Source: Russula earlei
Lineage: Eukaryota > Basidiomycota > Agaricomycetes > Russulales > Russulaceae
Reading direction: 5' to 3'
Assembly (NCBI GenBank): GCA_025769875.1
Contig: JAGFNK010000221.1
Span: 1 to 64,000, forward strand
DNA: 64,000 nucleotides
Below, in pieces: positions 11,136-20,075 of this stretch; the first letter of the stretch is position 1; each line of letters begins with the position of its first letter. The position numbers and the translations under genes are program-made. The notes below the pieces were generated by a model that saw nothing but the letters and a program-made list of their open reading frames with translations, was not told where the DNA came from and made no database searches.

Positions 11136-11481
11136 CGGAGTCGAGTCAAAGGGGGGTGCGGCCAATCGGCCCGATCGTACCATATGTGGCAGCCGAAGCC
11201 GTCCGTAGCTCTGCTTTGATTTAAGATTTAAGAGCGGAGAGCGGAGAGCGGCATCTTCTTTCAATCATTCATCTTTCAGCCCTCCTCTCCTCTCCTCTCC
11301 ATTTCTTCCTTCCCTCTCGACGTCTACTTCCTCACCGTACGTTCGGCCAATATCCCCCTTCTTATTTTTTCTCGGTCTGCCTCATCCTTTTACCTCAGCA
11401 TCTAAGGAAGCGACTGATTGACCATACCTGACTGACACAGACTTCATCCTCCGATACTCGAAAATACAGGACAAAAAACTC
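11136..11481. promoter_or_regulatory. Bidirectional promoter (PalC-like / 978-aa protein)
   Basis: A 346-bp intergenic segment between two divergent start codons. It contains a CT-rich tract at about 11281-11330, typical of basidiomycete core promoters and leaders on the plus-strand side. Confidence 0.5.
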
Positions 11482-14418
11482 ATGTCTAGATACTCGAACC
11501 CACCTGTTTCTGACTCAAATGCTCAAACTTCTCCCCTCGCTGGGTTTAAATTCTCCACTATTGGACAACCTCCCTCCTTATTGGAGAGGATGAACGTTGA
11601 TCCCAATGTTTCATTTCGACCTCTATCGTCAGATCCAAACACCCCTCAAGATCAGAACAATGCATCTCCTACTAATTTCCCTCCCAATCCGTCCGTGGCC
11701 ACTGCTTCCTTCGAACGTGGAAGGTCTGCAAAGCCTCTTACACACCGAAGCTCTCTTGACGTCGCATCTAAGCCGTCGTCACCTTTGGAGCCCCCGAGCA
11801 ACGTCAAACTTGCTAAGCCTCTTGATCACACCCGCCCTCCCATCTTCCCTGATCTCCAATATCCCAATTCTACACCTCAATTCGAGACTCCACGATGGGG
11901 GTCGCCCGCAGACCGTCCCCAACATACGTTCGTGGACCAAGACGCTCCTCGCCCCTCCCATCCCCCCGTCTTACGAAACCAGCCCTCCGTATCTGTTGCC
12001 AGTGTTTCCAGATCTGAAGTCGCCCCTGATAACTCTACCGCTTTCTTACCATCCTCTTCGTCGCGACGCGGTGTCGCAACTTTCTTCACCGAGCTCGAGC
12101 GAGTTCGTAAAGCCATCGAAAGCCTATTCGGGTTAGCCTCCGTGCGCGAGGAGCGTATGTCAAAACAACGCCAGACATTCGATATACATTCAAGCGAACT
12201 CTCCACATTTATTGCGGAAGCACTGCGGCCTGTACAACAACTGCATGACAAGTCTGAATCGTTGAAACGCCAAGCTGAAGAAATGCGCATTCAAGCGGAG
12301 CAAACCCGCGAAGAGGCTAACAAAATGTGCGATATGGCAGACCGTCTCATCGCGTCTGCCGGGACATTCGGTGTGGACACACTTGGCGTGAAAAATCATG
12401 TGGATCATATAGTGGATCGTGTAGAACAAATGTCTCGCTTTGTTCGCGATAGCTTCGACGCGCTTGCGACTTTGCGTGGTCGGGAGCAGGATAATATCGC
12501 CGTTGTTCAGGCGGAAATCGCGGAGCAGGATCGTGCAGAGCGTGCTCGTCGTCAGGAAGAGCTTCGACAGCAGCTGGAGCACCAAAAGACCGAGGAGCAG
12601 GAAGCTCTCAAACGAGCAGAGGAAGAACAGGAGGCCGCAAGAAAGAGGGCGGAAGAAAGCGAAGCAACCAGGAAGAGATTGTTCGATTTGCGTCGTGCCG
12701 AAGTTATGGCAGAAAAATGGCGCGCGACTGAGGCACACTCTCGGTCTATCCAAGCAGTTGAGAGTGAGAGGAGGATGGTTAATGGCTCCAAGTTGGCCCC
12801 TGGGTCATCTGTTCTCGGTTTCAACGCGTCACCTGGCGTTTCTCCAGATTTAACCTCTGAATCCACCCACAGTGTCAGGGCATCGATGCCTGTTACCTTC
12901 GCCTCGCAATTTGCTGGTTCCGGCTCCTCGCAATCACCACTCTCCGGGCTTACAGGAGTACAGACAATCAGCCCACCTCTTTCGCGCTCACCACCACCAC
13001 CCAACAAAGCTAAAACAGCGTCAACGCCCGTCTCCTTTGTCCCCGCGCAAACAGAGGCTGGCCGTGCAGTCAACATGGACCTACCTTTGAGTTCAACTAC
13101 TCTTGCGTCGGAGTTGCACGCGCGCAACGTCGTCGAGGCACCACAGCACTCTCATCTTACTCGAGCTGTGCACAATCCTTCTCAGGAGCAAGGGCTGGCC
13201 GAAAAGCCAAGACAAGCAGCCCCCACGTCGGAACCGCATGAGGTCCAGGTCAAGCGTGAGCTGTTCGCAGAAGCTCTACCTGCTGCGCCTCAGCGACCGC
13301 TACCGGACATAAGAGATACCGAACAAGCCCAACACAATCAGCAGGTGGTGGCTGTCAGAACCACAAGCCAGGACAGGAACACAGATCCGCACCCTCTATC
13401 CTCATCTAACCCAGTGTCGCATGCAGCCTCGTTCCATGTTACCCAGATCGAAAACCACAGTCGCCGCAGCGACATGTCGGGACCCGTGCCATTCCAGGAT
13501 GGCCTACGTCACCCTCAAAATCCCCCCCATGATCGTGTCCCAAGCTTGGATGGGCGAGCGCACAGAAGACAAGACTCTGTATCGACCGATCGGTCCGTGT
13601 CGCGGTGGAACCTTCTCGGTCCACCTTCTCCAAGTCCCATCCCAAGAGGACGACCTTTATCTCGGTCTCGGTCTCCTTCACGTTCACCTCCTTACCCGCG
13701 CAAGCGATTACGCTCTAGACCACCAATGCACTATGAAGCGAGACAGGCTGTAGGACCGCGGAGATCTGACTGGCCACGTGTTCGTCCCCGATTTGATGAT
13801 CACAGAGACAGATATCCCCGTTTCGATGACAGAGCAAGGCAAGCTGACACTTATCGGCCTCCACCACGGAGAACTCCTGACTACCGTTCATCACATTCTC
13901 CCCCTCCATCGCCATGGCCGTTTCGTAATGGACGCTCGCCACCGAGGCGTACCTATCGTGGGCCCCCCGTTGATTCTGGTAAACGGAAGACCGATGACTA
14001 TTGGACGAGCGTCAACGCGCGGCATCATGACTCAGTCTACGAACACGCAAACACTCATCGTACCGCTGATGAGGAGGAGCACCTAAGGTGGTCGCAACAA
14101 CAGCGACAGAGACCCATGCCAAACATACGCGAACGCGATCAGACGTTAACCCCATCACCGAGACAAAGAGAAGCTCTTCTAAATCGCATTGATATGGACG
14201 AAGGAGACGATCGTGGGCGAGAACGCCCTCCACCTGCTCTGCATGGAGGTCCTAATACACGGCGTGGCGTGCGGGGAGCTTTCAGCAGCGGGCGGGGGCG
14301 CGGCAGCAGTGTGTCCGGGCCTACGCCAGGTTTGTTATCGCGGATGAGCGAGGGCACGATGCAGCAGACGCATTCGGCTCCTGGTCCGTCGTTGTCTGAT
14401 CGCCTGCAGCAAGACTGA
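11482..14418 (+). CDS. Unknown 978-aa protein with coiled coil, RS and RGG-like segments
   Basis: A single uninterrupted exon. No family recognised. Visible parts: a Ser/Pro-rich N-terminus; heptad-like Glu/Gln/Arg coiled coils at about residues 255-295 and 340-425 (ARRQEELRQQLE); an Arg/Ser-rich block with SPSRSPPYPRKR near 725-745; many RD/RY-rich stretches to 850; and a glycine-arginine patch (SGRGRGS) near 935. Such RS/RG composition is common in nuclear RNA-binding or splicing-related proteins; that is inference only. A short leucine motif of the form LLxRM recurs at both ends (residues near 34, 895, 950 and 970). Start chosen as the first ATG after the CT-rich leader. Confidence 0.85.
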   Translation: MSRYSNPPVSDSNAQTSPLAGFKFSTIGQPPSLLERMNVDPNVSFRPLSSDPNTPQDQNNASPTNFPPNPSVATASFERGRSAKPLTHRSSLDVASKPSSPLEPPSNVKLAKPLDHTRPPIFPDLQYPNSTPQFETPRWGSPADRPQHTFVDQDAPRPSHPPVLRNQPSVSVASVSRSEVAPDNSTAFLPSSSSRRGVATFFTELERVRKAIESLFGLASVREERMSKQRQTFDIHSSELSTFIAEALRPVQQLHDKSESLKRQAEEMRIQAEQTREEANKMCDMADRLIASAGTFGVDTLGVKNHVDHIVDRVEQMSRFVRDSFDALATLRGREQDNIAVVQAEIAEQDRAERARRQEELRQQLEHQKTEEQEALKRAEEEQEAARKRAEESEATRKRLFDLRRAEVMAEKWRATEAHSRSIQAVESERRMVNGSKLAPGSSVLGFNASPGVSPDLTSESTHSVRASMPVTFASQFAGSGSSQSPLSGLTGVQTISPPLSRSPPPPNKAKTASTPVSFVPAQTEAGRAVNMDLPLSSTTLASELHARNVVEAPQHSHLTRAVHNPSQEQGLAEKPRQAAPTSEPHEVQVKRELFAEALPAAPQRPLPDIRDTEQAQHNQQVVAVRTTSQDRNTDPHPLSSSNPVSHAASFHVTQIENHSRRSDMSGPVPFQDGLRHPQNPPHDRVPSLDGRAHRRQDSVSTDRSVSRWNLLGPPSPSPIPRGRPLSRSRSPSRSPPYPRKRLRSRPPMHYEARQAVGPRRSDWPRVRPRFDDHRDRYPRFDDRARQADTYRPPPRRTPDYRSSHSPPPSPWPFRNGRSPPRRTYRGPPVDSGKRKTDDYWTSVNARHHDSVYEHANTHRTADEEEHLRWSQQQRQRPMPNIRERDQTLTPSPRQREALLNRIDMDEGDDRGRERPPPALHGGPNTRRGVRGAFSSGRGRGSSVSGPTPGLLSRMSEGTMQQTHSAPGPSLSDRLQQD

Positions 14419-15866
14419 TGTTACTAATTTTCAAGTCCCCGAGGAGGGTCTGCCGTGCCACCAGGTTCGAGCATTGGTACCTCGTTAGGGTGCTCTTTCT
14501 CTTTGTTTCTTGTCGGGCACGATTTCCTTATATCTGCTCTCGTTTCACTGTTTTTATGTTCCATTGGTGTATTTTCGGTAGGAATTCCCATGATAATATA
14601 GACTTGTGAATACTTGGGTAAAGGGATGTTGAAACTGCGAAACTGCTTCAGCCATCGTGACTGTCGAATGGCAGTGTGAGGAAGACATCTGGGATGATTG
14701 CCATCTTGACCCCCAAGTACGTTCTTCGGCTCCTTTGATTAACCTGAGCCACGATCCGAAGTAGGCCCTCATTTACAGTGCTGTTGACTCCATGTTGTAT
14801 CATTCAAGCCTTGCCCTCTCCATAGAAATTGTAATTAATCCTTAGTCCTGTCCGAGTCTGCTTGTTGGCTTTCACTACATCTAACATTTCATCGCCCGTA
14901 ACCCCCCTGGACGTGATATCGATGCAGCCCCTAGCGAAACCACCTCGCCGCGTCGTACCCCGTCCACCTTCCATTTCCATCAGGCTTGTCAGCTGACTCA
15001 GCGTGACTGTATTCTTCCCTGGCTGTCTAACGTGTTGATCTGGACATGTGATACTACTGAAGGTGTTCACCGAGTCTCAGCTCCGCAACCGGTCTACATG
15101 ACGCACAATTGTTTAGTTGGACCTCGCCTTGTGAGTGACCCTAGAATCGCCCACGTCCGATCGGTCCCTTGCTTGAGGGAATGGTTGCTTCCGCCTGGGC
15201 GCCGTACATTTCGGCATACAGGATTATGTAATGTACCAACCGGTATCGAAACGGAATGAAGGTCCTCACTTTGAGCGACTCCTCCCGATATTGCATTTCA
15301 TGCAGCTGTTCTACAAGAGCGCATGCGTAACAACATAGGCAGCCTCTTACTGGCTGACTCTCTCTTGGGTTTCAGGTAAGGTCTTCTTCGACACATGATC
15401 GCAGTGGCTGACGTGAGAAACTGAATCCGTGTCAGAATCTGTGTTATGCCATCCAGATGTTCGATCAGACTGGGAAGAGGACGCAAACATAGTTTTCGGC
15501 GACCGAGGAACTGTAAACCGTGTTCAAGACCGCCATTGGGTTACCATTAGACATCATTCATCTTTTCTGGCATCGCTCTCGTTGGTACGAAGAGGCATAG
15601 CAAGTCCTCGCGCTGGCTCAATATAGAATCATACAAACATTTATTCCTATTGACTGGAATCCAGTCCTCACTTCCATTTCAATATTACGAAACACCGAAT
15701 GCAGAGACTCACCATAGTGCGATCTGACGAATGCCTAAACGAACGTTCCATACCGGCCCCTTGTACTCCCGGGTGCTTCCTGACTGACCTGTAGCCGGTA
15801 AATAAAACGTATAAAGCAAGATGTGAACACACTTCGACGTCCTCAGCTTCCTTTCAATTGATCGTG
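14419..15866. other. Intergenic, no supported gene
   Basis: About 1.45 kb before the GH15-like gene. Only short open frames (under 90 codons), none with recognisable motifs. Confidence 0.5.
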
Positions 15867-17722
15867 ATGCGTCCTTTGTTATACCTCTTGGCGCTCGCCG
15901 CTACAAGCGGCGTGACGGCAAGCCGACTTCCGAGCTACAACTACGTTGGAAAGACCGACGACGTTGCCTCATACCTCAATAGTCTCGTCCCTGTTGCGAG
16001 AAGCGTTCTGACTACTAAAATAGCAGGACCAGCAATCGGGGCCGATGTGAGTCCCTATCACCTCGCTCCCCTTGCACCCCCGCTCTCGATCTTAATGTTT
16101 GTTTCTTTTTTCCCCAGCCCGGTGTTATCATAACTGTCATTCCCGAGGGCGAACAAGACCGCATCTACTGGCTGCGCGATGCTTGCTTTGCTTACTACGC
16201 GTTTATTTCCGAGCTCGAAATAGTCGGCAACTCCGATGTGCCTCTGCGCGGGCTCGTGGACGACTACGTGCATGCGCTGATTAGAACTCAACACGTTCTT
16301 AATCCCTCAGGAAGCGTCTCTACAGGTGGTCTGAACGAGGCTCTATTTGACGTCAAAATTGACAAGGTCACCGTCGACGCATGGCGTATTGGGTCCCCCG
16401 CTGCTGGTATGTCATCTCTTTCTCCGGCCTCGTCCTTGTATCCGGACGTTTACAAAAAATGACAGACGGGCCCCCGCTCCGCGCTATAGTGTTGATTAAG
16501 TACGCTGAATGGCTCCTTCGACCCGAACAAAAAAATGGGACATGGGTCGCAGACGTCCTCTGGCCTGCCATCAATCTCGACCTTCAATGGATCTCTGCGC
16601 ACTGGAATGAAAGCTCGTATGTGTGGAATGATTGCCGTTCACGAGTCATGTTTTTAATTTGACGTCCATCGTAGTTGGGATCTCTGGTGGGCGCCCGTAT
16701 GGGGAGGATCCTATTGGACAGCGACTATGCAACACCGTGCGCTACGGTCGGGAGCCCGCCTCTCCGATTGATAGGTCGTAAGACGGACGATCCTGGATTT
16801 GATGGCATCGCATCGTTGGTCCTCGACTATGCTCAGGAAAGTCATTCCCTCCATCGACTCTGGCGTGGGAAATTGAAAACGCACCTACTTTCAGACTTTC
16901 TGGAACGAAGAGAAAGGATTCATGACCGAGACGACTATCACTAAAGTAACGCCGATAGGCGGGCGCTCTGGCATAGGGGCAGCCCCTCTGACTGTTGCTG
17001 TCCAAAACTTCGATCCAACTCTAGGCTGCGACCCTAAGACGTTCCAACCGTGTTCTGACCGTGCCCTCTCAAGCCTCAAAGTCGTCGGTGATGCCTTCAG
17101 GAAGATCTTCCCCATCGACCAAACACTTCCTCCCGACCAATTCCCGTACTTTGGTTTCTTCATCGAAGACGAGCTTTTCGGAGGCCAAGTGAGAAGCACC
17201 ACACTTTCCACATCCTTCAAGCCATTTTGCTGACTATGGCTGCAGGTGCAATACTTTGCGTCGTTCAATGTCGCAGAACAGATCTATGACGCGCTTATCA
17301 CATGGGACATAATAGGTAAACTCGACGTCACTAAGGTTTCTCTCGAGTTCTTCCGTCAATTCGACAAGACCATCAAAGTTGGAACGTACCTCAAGCACTC
17401 TATAACGTACCGGGAATTGACGTCCAGCCTCAAGCTGACGGCCGACAACACCATTCGCTCCCTCGCCAAACGCACACCCCCCGATCTTATACTCCCGTTG
17501 ACCATGAACAAGACATCCGGGGAGCCCATGACCATCGCCCGAGGTGCGCTTCGCAGTCAAGTGGCCGTGCTCGGTGCCCGTGGTGCGTACAATGGTGTGA
17601 TCCCTCCCTCATGGTACAACGGCGGTCCCGGTCCCAAGAGTTTGGAGGAGCCAGTTGTTGACAGTGGACCTTGCCACGGTGGTTTCCGTGACGAGAGTCA
17701 GATCGGCTTCGGATATTATTAG
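15867..17722 (+). pseudogene. GH15 glucoamylase homologue lacking catalytic residues
   Basis: Exons 15867-16046, 16118-16406, 16466-16616, 16675-16836, 16895-17188, 17246-17722, about 517 aa after one-base correction. A signal peptide (MRPLLYLLALAATSGVTA) and the GH15 order are clear: YWLRDA (usual WTRD), DGPPLRA, WDLWWAP, MQHRAL, NFDP..C, FQPCS.RAL, AEQIYDAL and VIPPSW. The general-acid site, normally DLWEE, reads DLWWAP. The catalytic-base site, normally SEQ(F/Y)D, reads PLTMN, and the substrate-binding YPEDTY region is also replaced. So even an intact product should not hydrolyse starch. In addition the frame breaks near 16766-16771 (one base missing) and the donor after 16836 reads CAG|GAAAGT instead of GTAAGT. 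It is either a pseudogene or a divergent non-catalytic secreted protein with sequence errors. Confidence 0.8.
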
Positions 17723-18392
17723 TGAAGAACGCATGCGGGGAGAGGGATGTATCAACAACAAAGTAGTCGCCGGTGATGATATCCCACTTTCAAGTTGGTG
17801 TCATGTTCAATGAATACGATGTGCGCCATTGTACATACGTTCACTTACGAAGCGAGAAATTTAGATGAAGACTCGTGAGCGGTACTTGTTTTACCGACGA
17901 AAGTGTAGTGTTGGTATATGGTATTTTATAACAAGTTTATGTAGGTACAATAGGTGAAGCCAAGGCTACTTTTTGCCATATAGATCAGTTGACGGAATGC
18001 TGTCAAGTAGGATCGTCTTATACCCTTGATGGCACTCTGGTCTCGAGCTCGAGAGAACGAGAGAAGAGAAGCTACAGGTCCAGGTTTTGGGACAGGAAAA
18101 TAATACGTTTTCTTGTAACGCCATGGGTTCCCCGGCAGTGCGCACACATGTTGTTTTGGAATACGAGAAAGGGAGATCTGATTCCGAAGGCTAGCTGACA
18201 TCACGGTGGGCCTCCAACCACTGGCACTCACCTGAGCGATGTGGCCGGTCCGCACCAGATGGCTCTACCCACATCTGTGAAGACGACATGGTCACTGAAT
18301 GGTCACTGCACAGGAATGTTAAGAGATGACACGTCGTAATTGGGAAGCAAGGATCATAATATCGTCACCAACCCTCGTTATCAGCAACGGGG

Positions 18393-18435
18393 GGAATACT
18401 TCGGAGAGCAAACAAACTGCTCTCCGAAGTATTCC
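18393..18435. repeat. Perf. 18-bp inverted repeat, 7-nt loop
   Basis: Left arm 18393-18410 and right arm 18418-18435 are exact reverse complements (arm starts GGAATACTTCGG), separated by AACAAAC. As RNA it would form a stable hairpin on either strand. Confidence 0.95.
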
Positions 18436-18477
18436 AGGAGGATCAAACACTAGCAGGTTCCTCGACGTTCTCGCCAT

Positions 18478-18522
18478 GAAGTGAATTAACTTTGTAGATC
18501 CTCTACAGAGTTAACTTACTTC
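18478..18522. repeat. Imperfect 20-bp inverted repeat, 5-nt loop
   Basis: Left arm 18478-18497 and right arm 18503-18522 pair at 17 of 20 positions. Pairing resumes farther out (TCGCCA near 18471 with TGGCGA near 18530) with a bulge, so the folded unit may span about 18471-18535. Confidence 0.8.
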
Positions 18523-19086
18523 AAGTACTGGCGAAAGTTCATGAAAGAAGAAAAGAAAGGGCGCTGGCGCGGACAGGGACCAAGTCGGTCGGCGTCAATC
18601 TGTCCAATTGAAAATTGCCTCCAGTTCAATATTGACTGGGGACGTACTGCGCTGCTCAGATACACGAAAAATTCTAGCTCTGGGGTCATGGCGCAGATAT
18701 GAGCAACTACGAGTTGTTGTTGTTGGGTATCGAAGAGACAGGGGGTGAGTCTATGCTTATATAACAGAGGCGGAATGAGCCGGCGGTTGCGGAAGGCCTA
18801 TTCAATTCAACACAGGTATTTCAATCATATGAATTGAGCATTGCTGTGATTGACGAAATAGGTGATGATTTTGAAGTGCCGGGATGAGGGTACACTGTGC
18901 ACCAGTAAAGGTTGTATCGCCGAAAGTGCGATGACAATGCTTACATTGTTCATTTCTATTCCAGAAAGGTAGAGAGATACCCATGACACGCCGTACAACC
19001 CATCACGGATGCTCTCGGCGGAATTCTTCGATTGTCTCGAGATTCAGGAAAAGTATCTCATGTGGGCCTGCTTGAGGAGGTTGTCC

Positions 19087-19977
19087 TCATAAAACCGCAT
19101 GCCCCATCCCGCGCTCGAAATAGGTGCTGTGATACTCCCCCAGGCGATACTGTAGTGCGCGGTTGCGTGGTATGACTCGTTGTGGTGTATTGTTGAGCGC
19201 TGCCCCTGGGTGCAGAGCAAGCTAGGGAAAAGCTCGATAGACAGAAAGAGGCACACAAAAGACACACTGCGTACCTCGCCACTGACCGCACTGCTCTTCC
19301 CGCTAGATAGCGGAAGGACTTCAATATGGTATGTGCAAAGTTGAAACAGTCCCCGAAAAATGTCATCGAGGTCGTCGGGTGAAGCGATGTGATATCGTAT
19401 GGCTAAGAAAACCCCATTCTGAAAAATGAAGTCCCTTTGGATAAAAGTAAGAGAGGCAGGGATCGCTGTCTCACCCTTGTACAAGATGCCACAAGGGCAC
19501 GGGCAAAGCGTGAAACATCCGACGCGGAATGACCGATCCACTCGAACGAGGAAAGCTCGTCAAATATAACAAGACAAGTAACGGGTTTTATTCCAACATA
19601 TCGATTAATAAGGCCGAGAAGGGGTAAGAAGGTTGCCCCCTTCGATGGAGAGAGGTCAGGGAATTGAGTTGGGATGTCAATAAACACGATCGACCCCTGT
19701 TCTAGCTTCTGAGCAAGATTGAATCCCTACGTTGCATCAAATAAGAAATGGAACAAAGGCGCGCAAAAGAAAAAAATGTTACCGAGCGCGATGCGATGGC
19801 CTTCCACTTTGTGAGGTCCAGAAAAGTTGAAATGATGATGCATTTTCCGCCGGGAAAGTTCTTGACATATTCTGATAATAGCTGATGCAAGAGAAAATCT
19901 CCCGGGGAAGCCAGCTGATCCGTGATAAGTATAGGGCCACTCGATGAGAGAAGCTGGCTTGTAGAGAACGAAGACAT
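19087..19977 (-). CDS. ELP6: Elongator complex subunit 6
   Basis: Exons, leftwards: 19977-19783, 19726-19475, 19418-19268, 19205-19087; 238 aa, phases consistent. Features of the RecA-like Elp6 fold: GPILITDQL, GDFLLHQLLSEY, CIIISTF, FIDIP, LVIFDELSSFEW, IRYHIASPDD, then LPLSSGKS..VSGE. The C-terminus ALQYRLGEY..YFERG matches the family's QYRL..FFERG ending. Elp4/5/6 form the hexameric ATPase ring of Elongator, which supports wobble-uridine modification of tRNAs in the cytosol. The third intron is called with donor at 19267 because only that frame gives the family C-terminus; a nearby stopless 69-nt alternative ends in unrelated sequence. Divergent from COG3 with 98 bp between start codons. 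Confidence 0.9.
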
Positions 19978-20075
19978 ATGCAGTAGAGTAGTGGCAGTCG
20001 TTCGGGTTTAAGATAAGATCGGATCAGATCCTACATTAGCCTGTCCAGTTTTCGTTTTCGATCGACACGCAGTTC
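19978..20075. promoter_or_regulatory. 98-bp bidirectional promoter ELP6/COG3
   Basis: Start codons of two divergent, conserved genes are 98 bp apart, so both core promoters and leaders share this stretch. It includes a small GATC-containing symmetric motif near 20016-20032 (GATCGGATCAGATC) but no TATA box. Confidence 0.6.

Larger units (their letters stand above)
17723..19086. other. Intergenic with two hairpins and a TATA-like site
   Basis: About 1.36 kb, no coding gene supported. It holds a perfect 18-bp inverted repeat (18393-18435) and an imperfect 20-bp one (18478-18522). A TATATAA-like element sits near 18757-18763 on the plus strand without an obvious downstream CDS. Confidence 0.5.

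Noticed and set aside
16651..16772. Canonical 75-nt intron in the GH15-like gene that removes the stop codons
   Set aside because: It removes conserved GH15 residues (MQHRAL...) and puts the next exon in a non-homologous frame; noted only as an alternative.
19206..19274. 69-nt stopless intron in ELP6 (GTACGC...CCCAG)
   Set aside because: It gives a C-terminus unlike Elp6; the donor seven bases further on gives the family ending.
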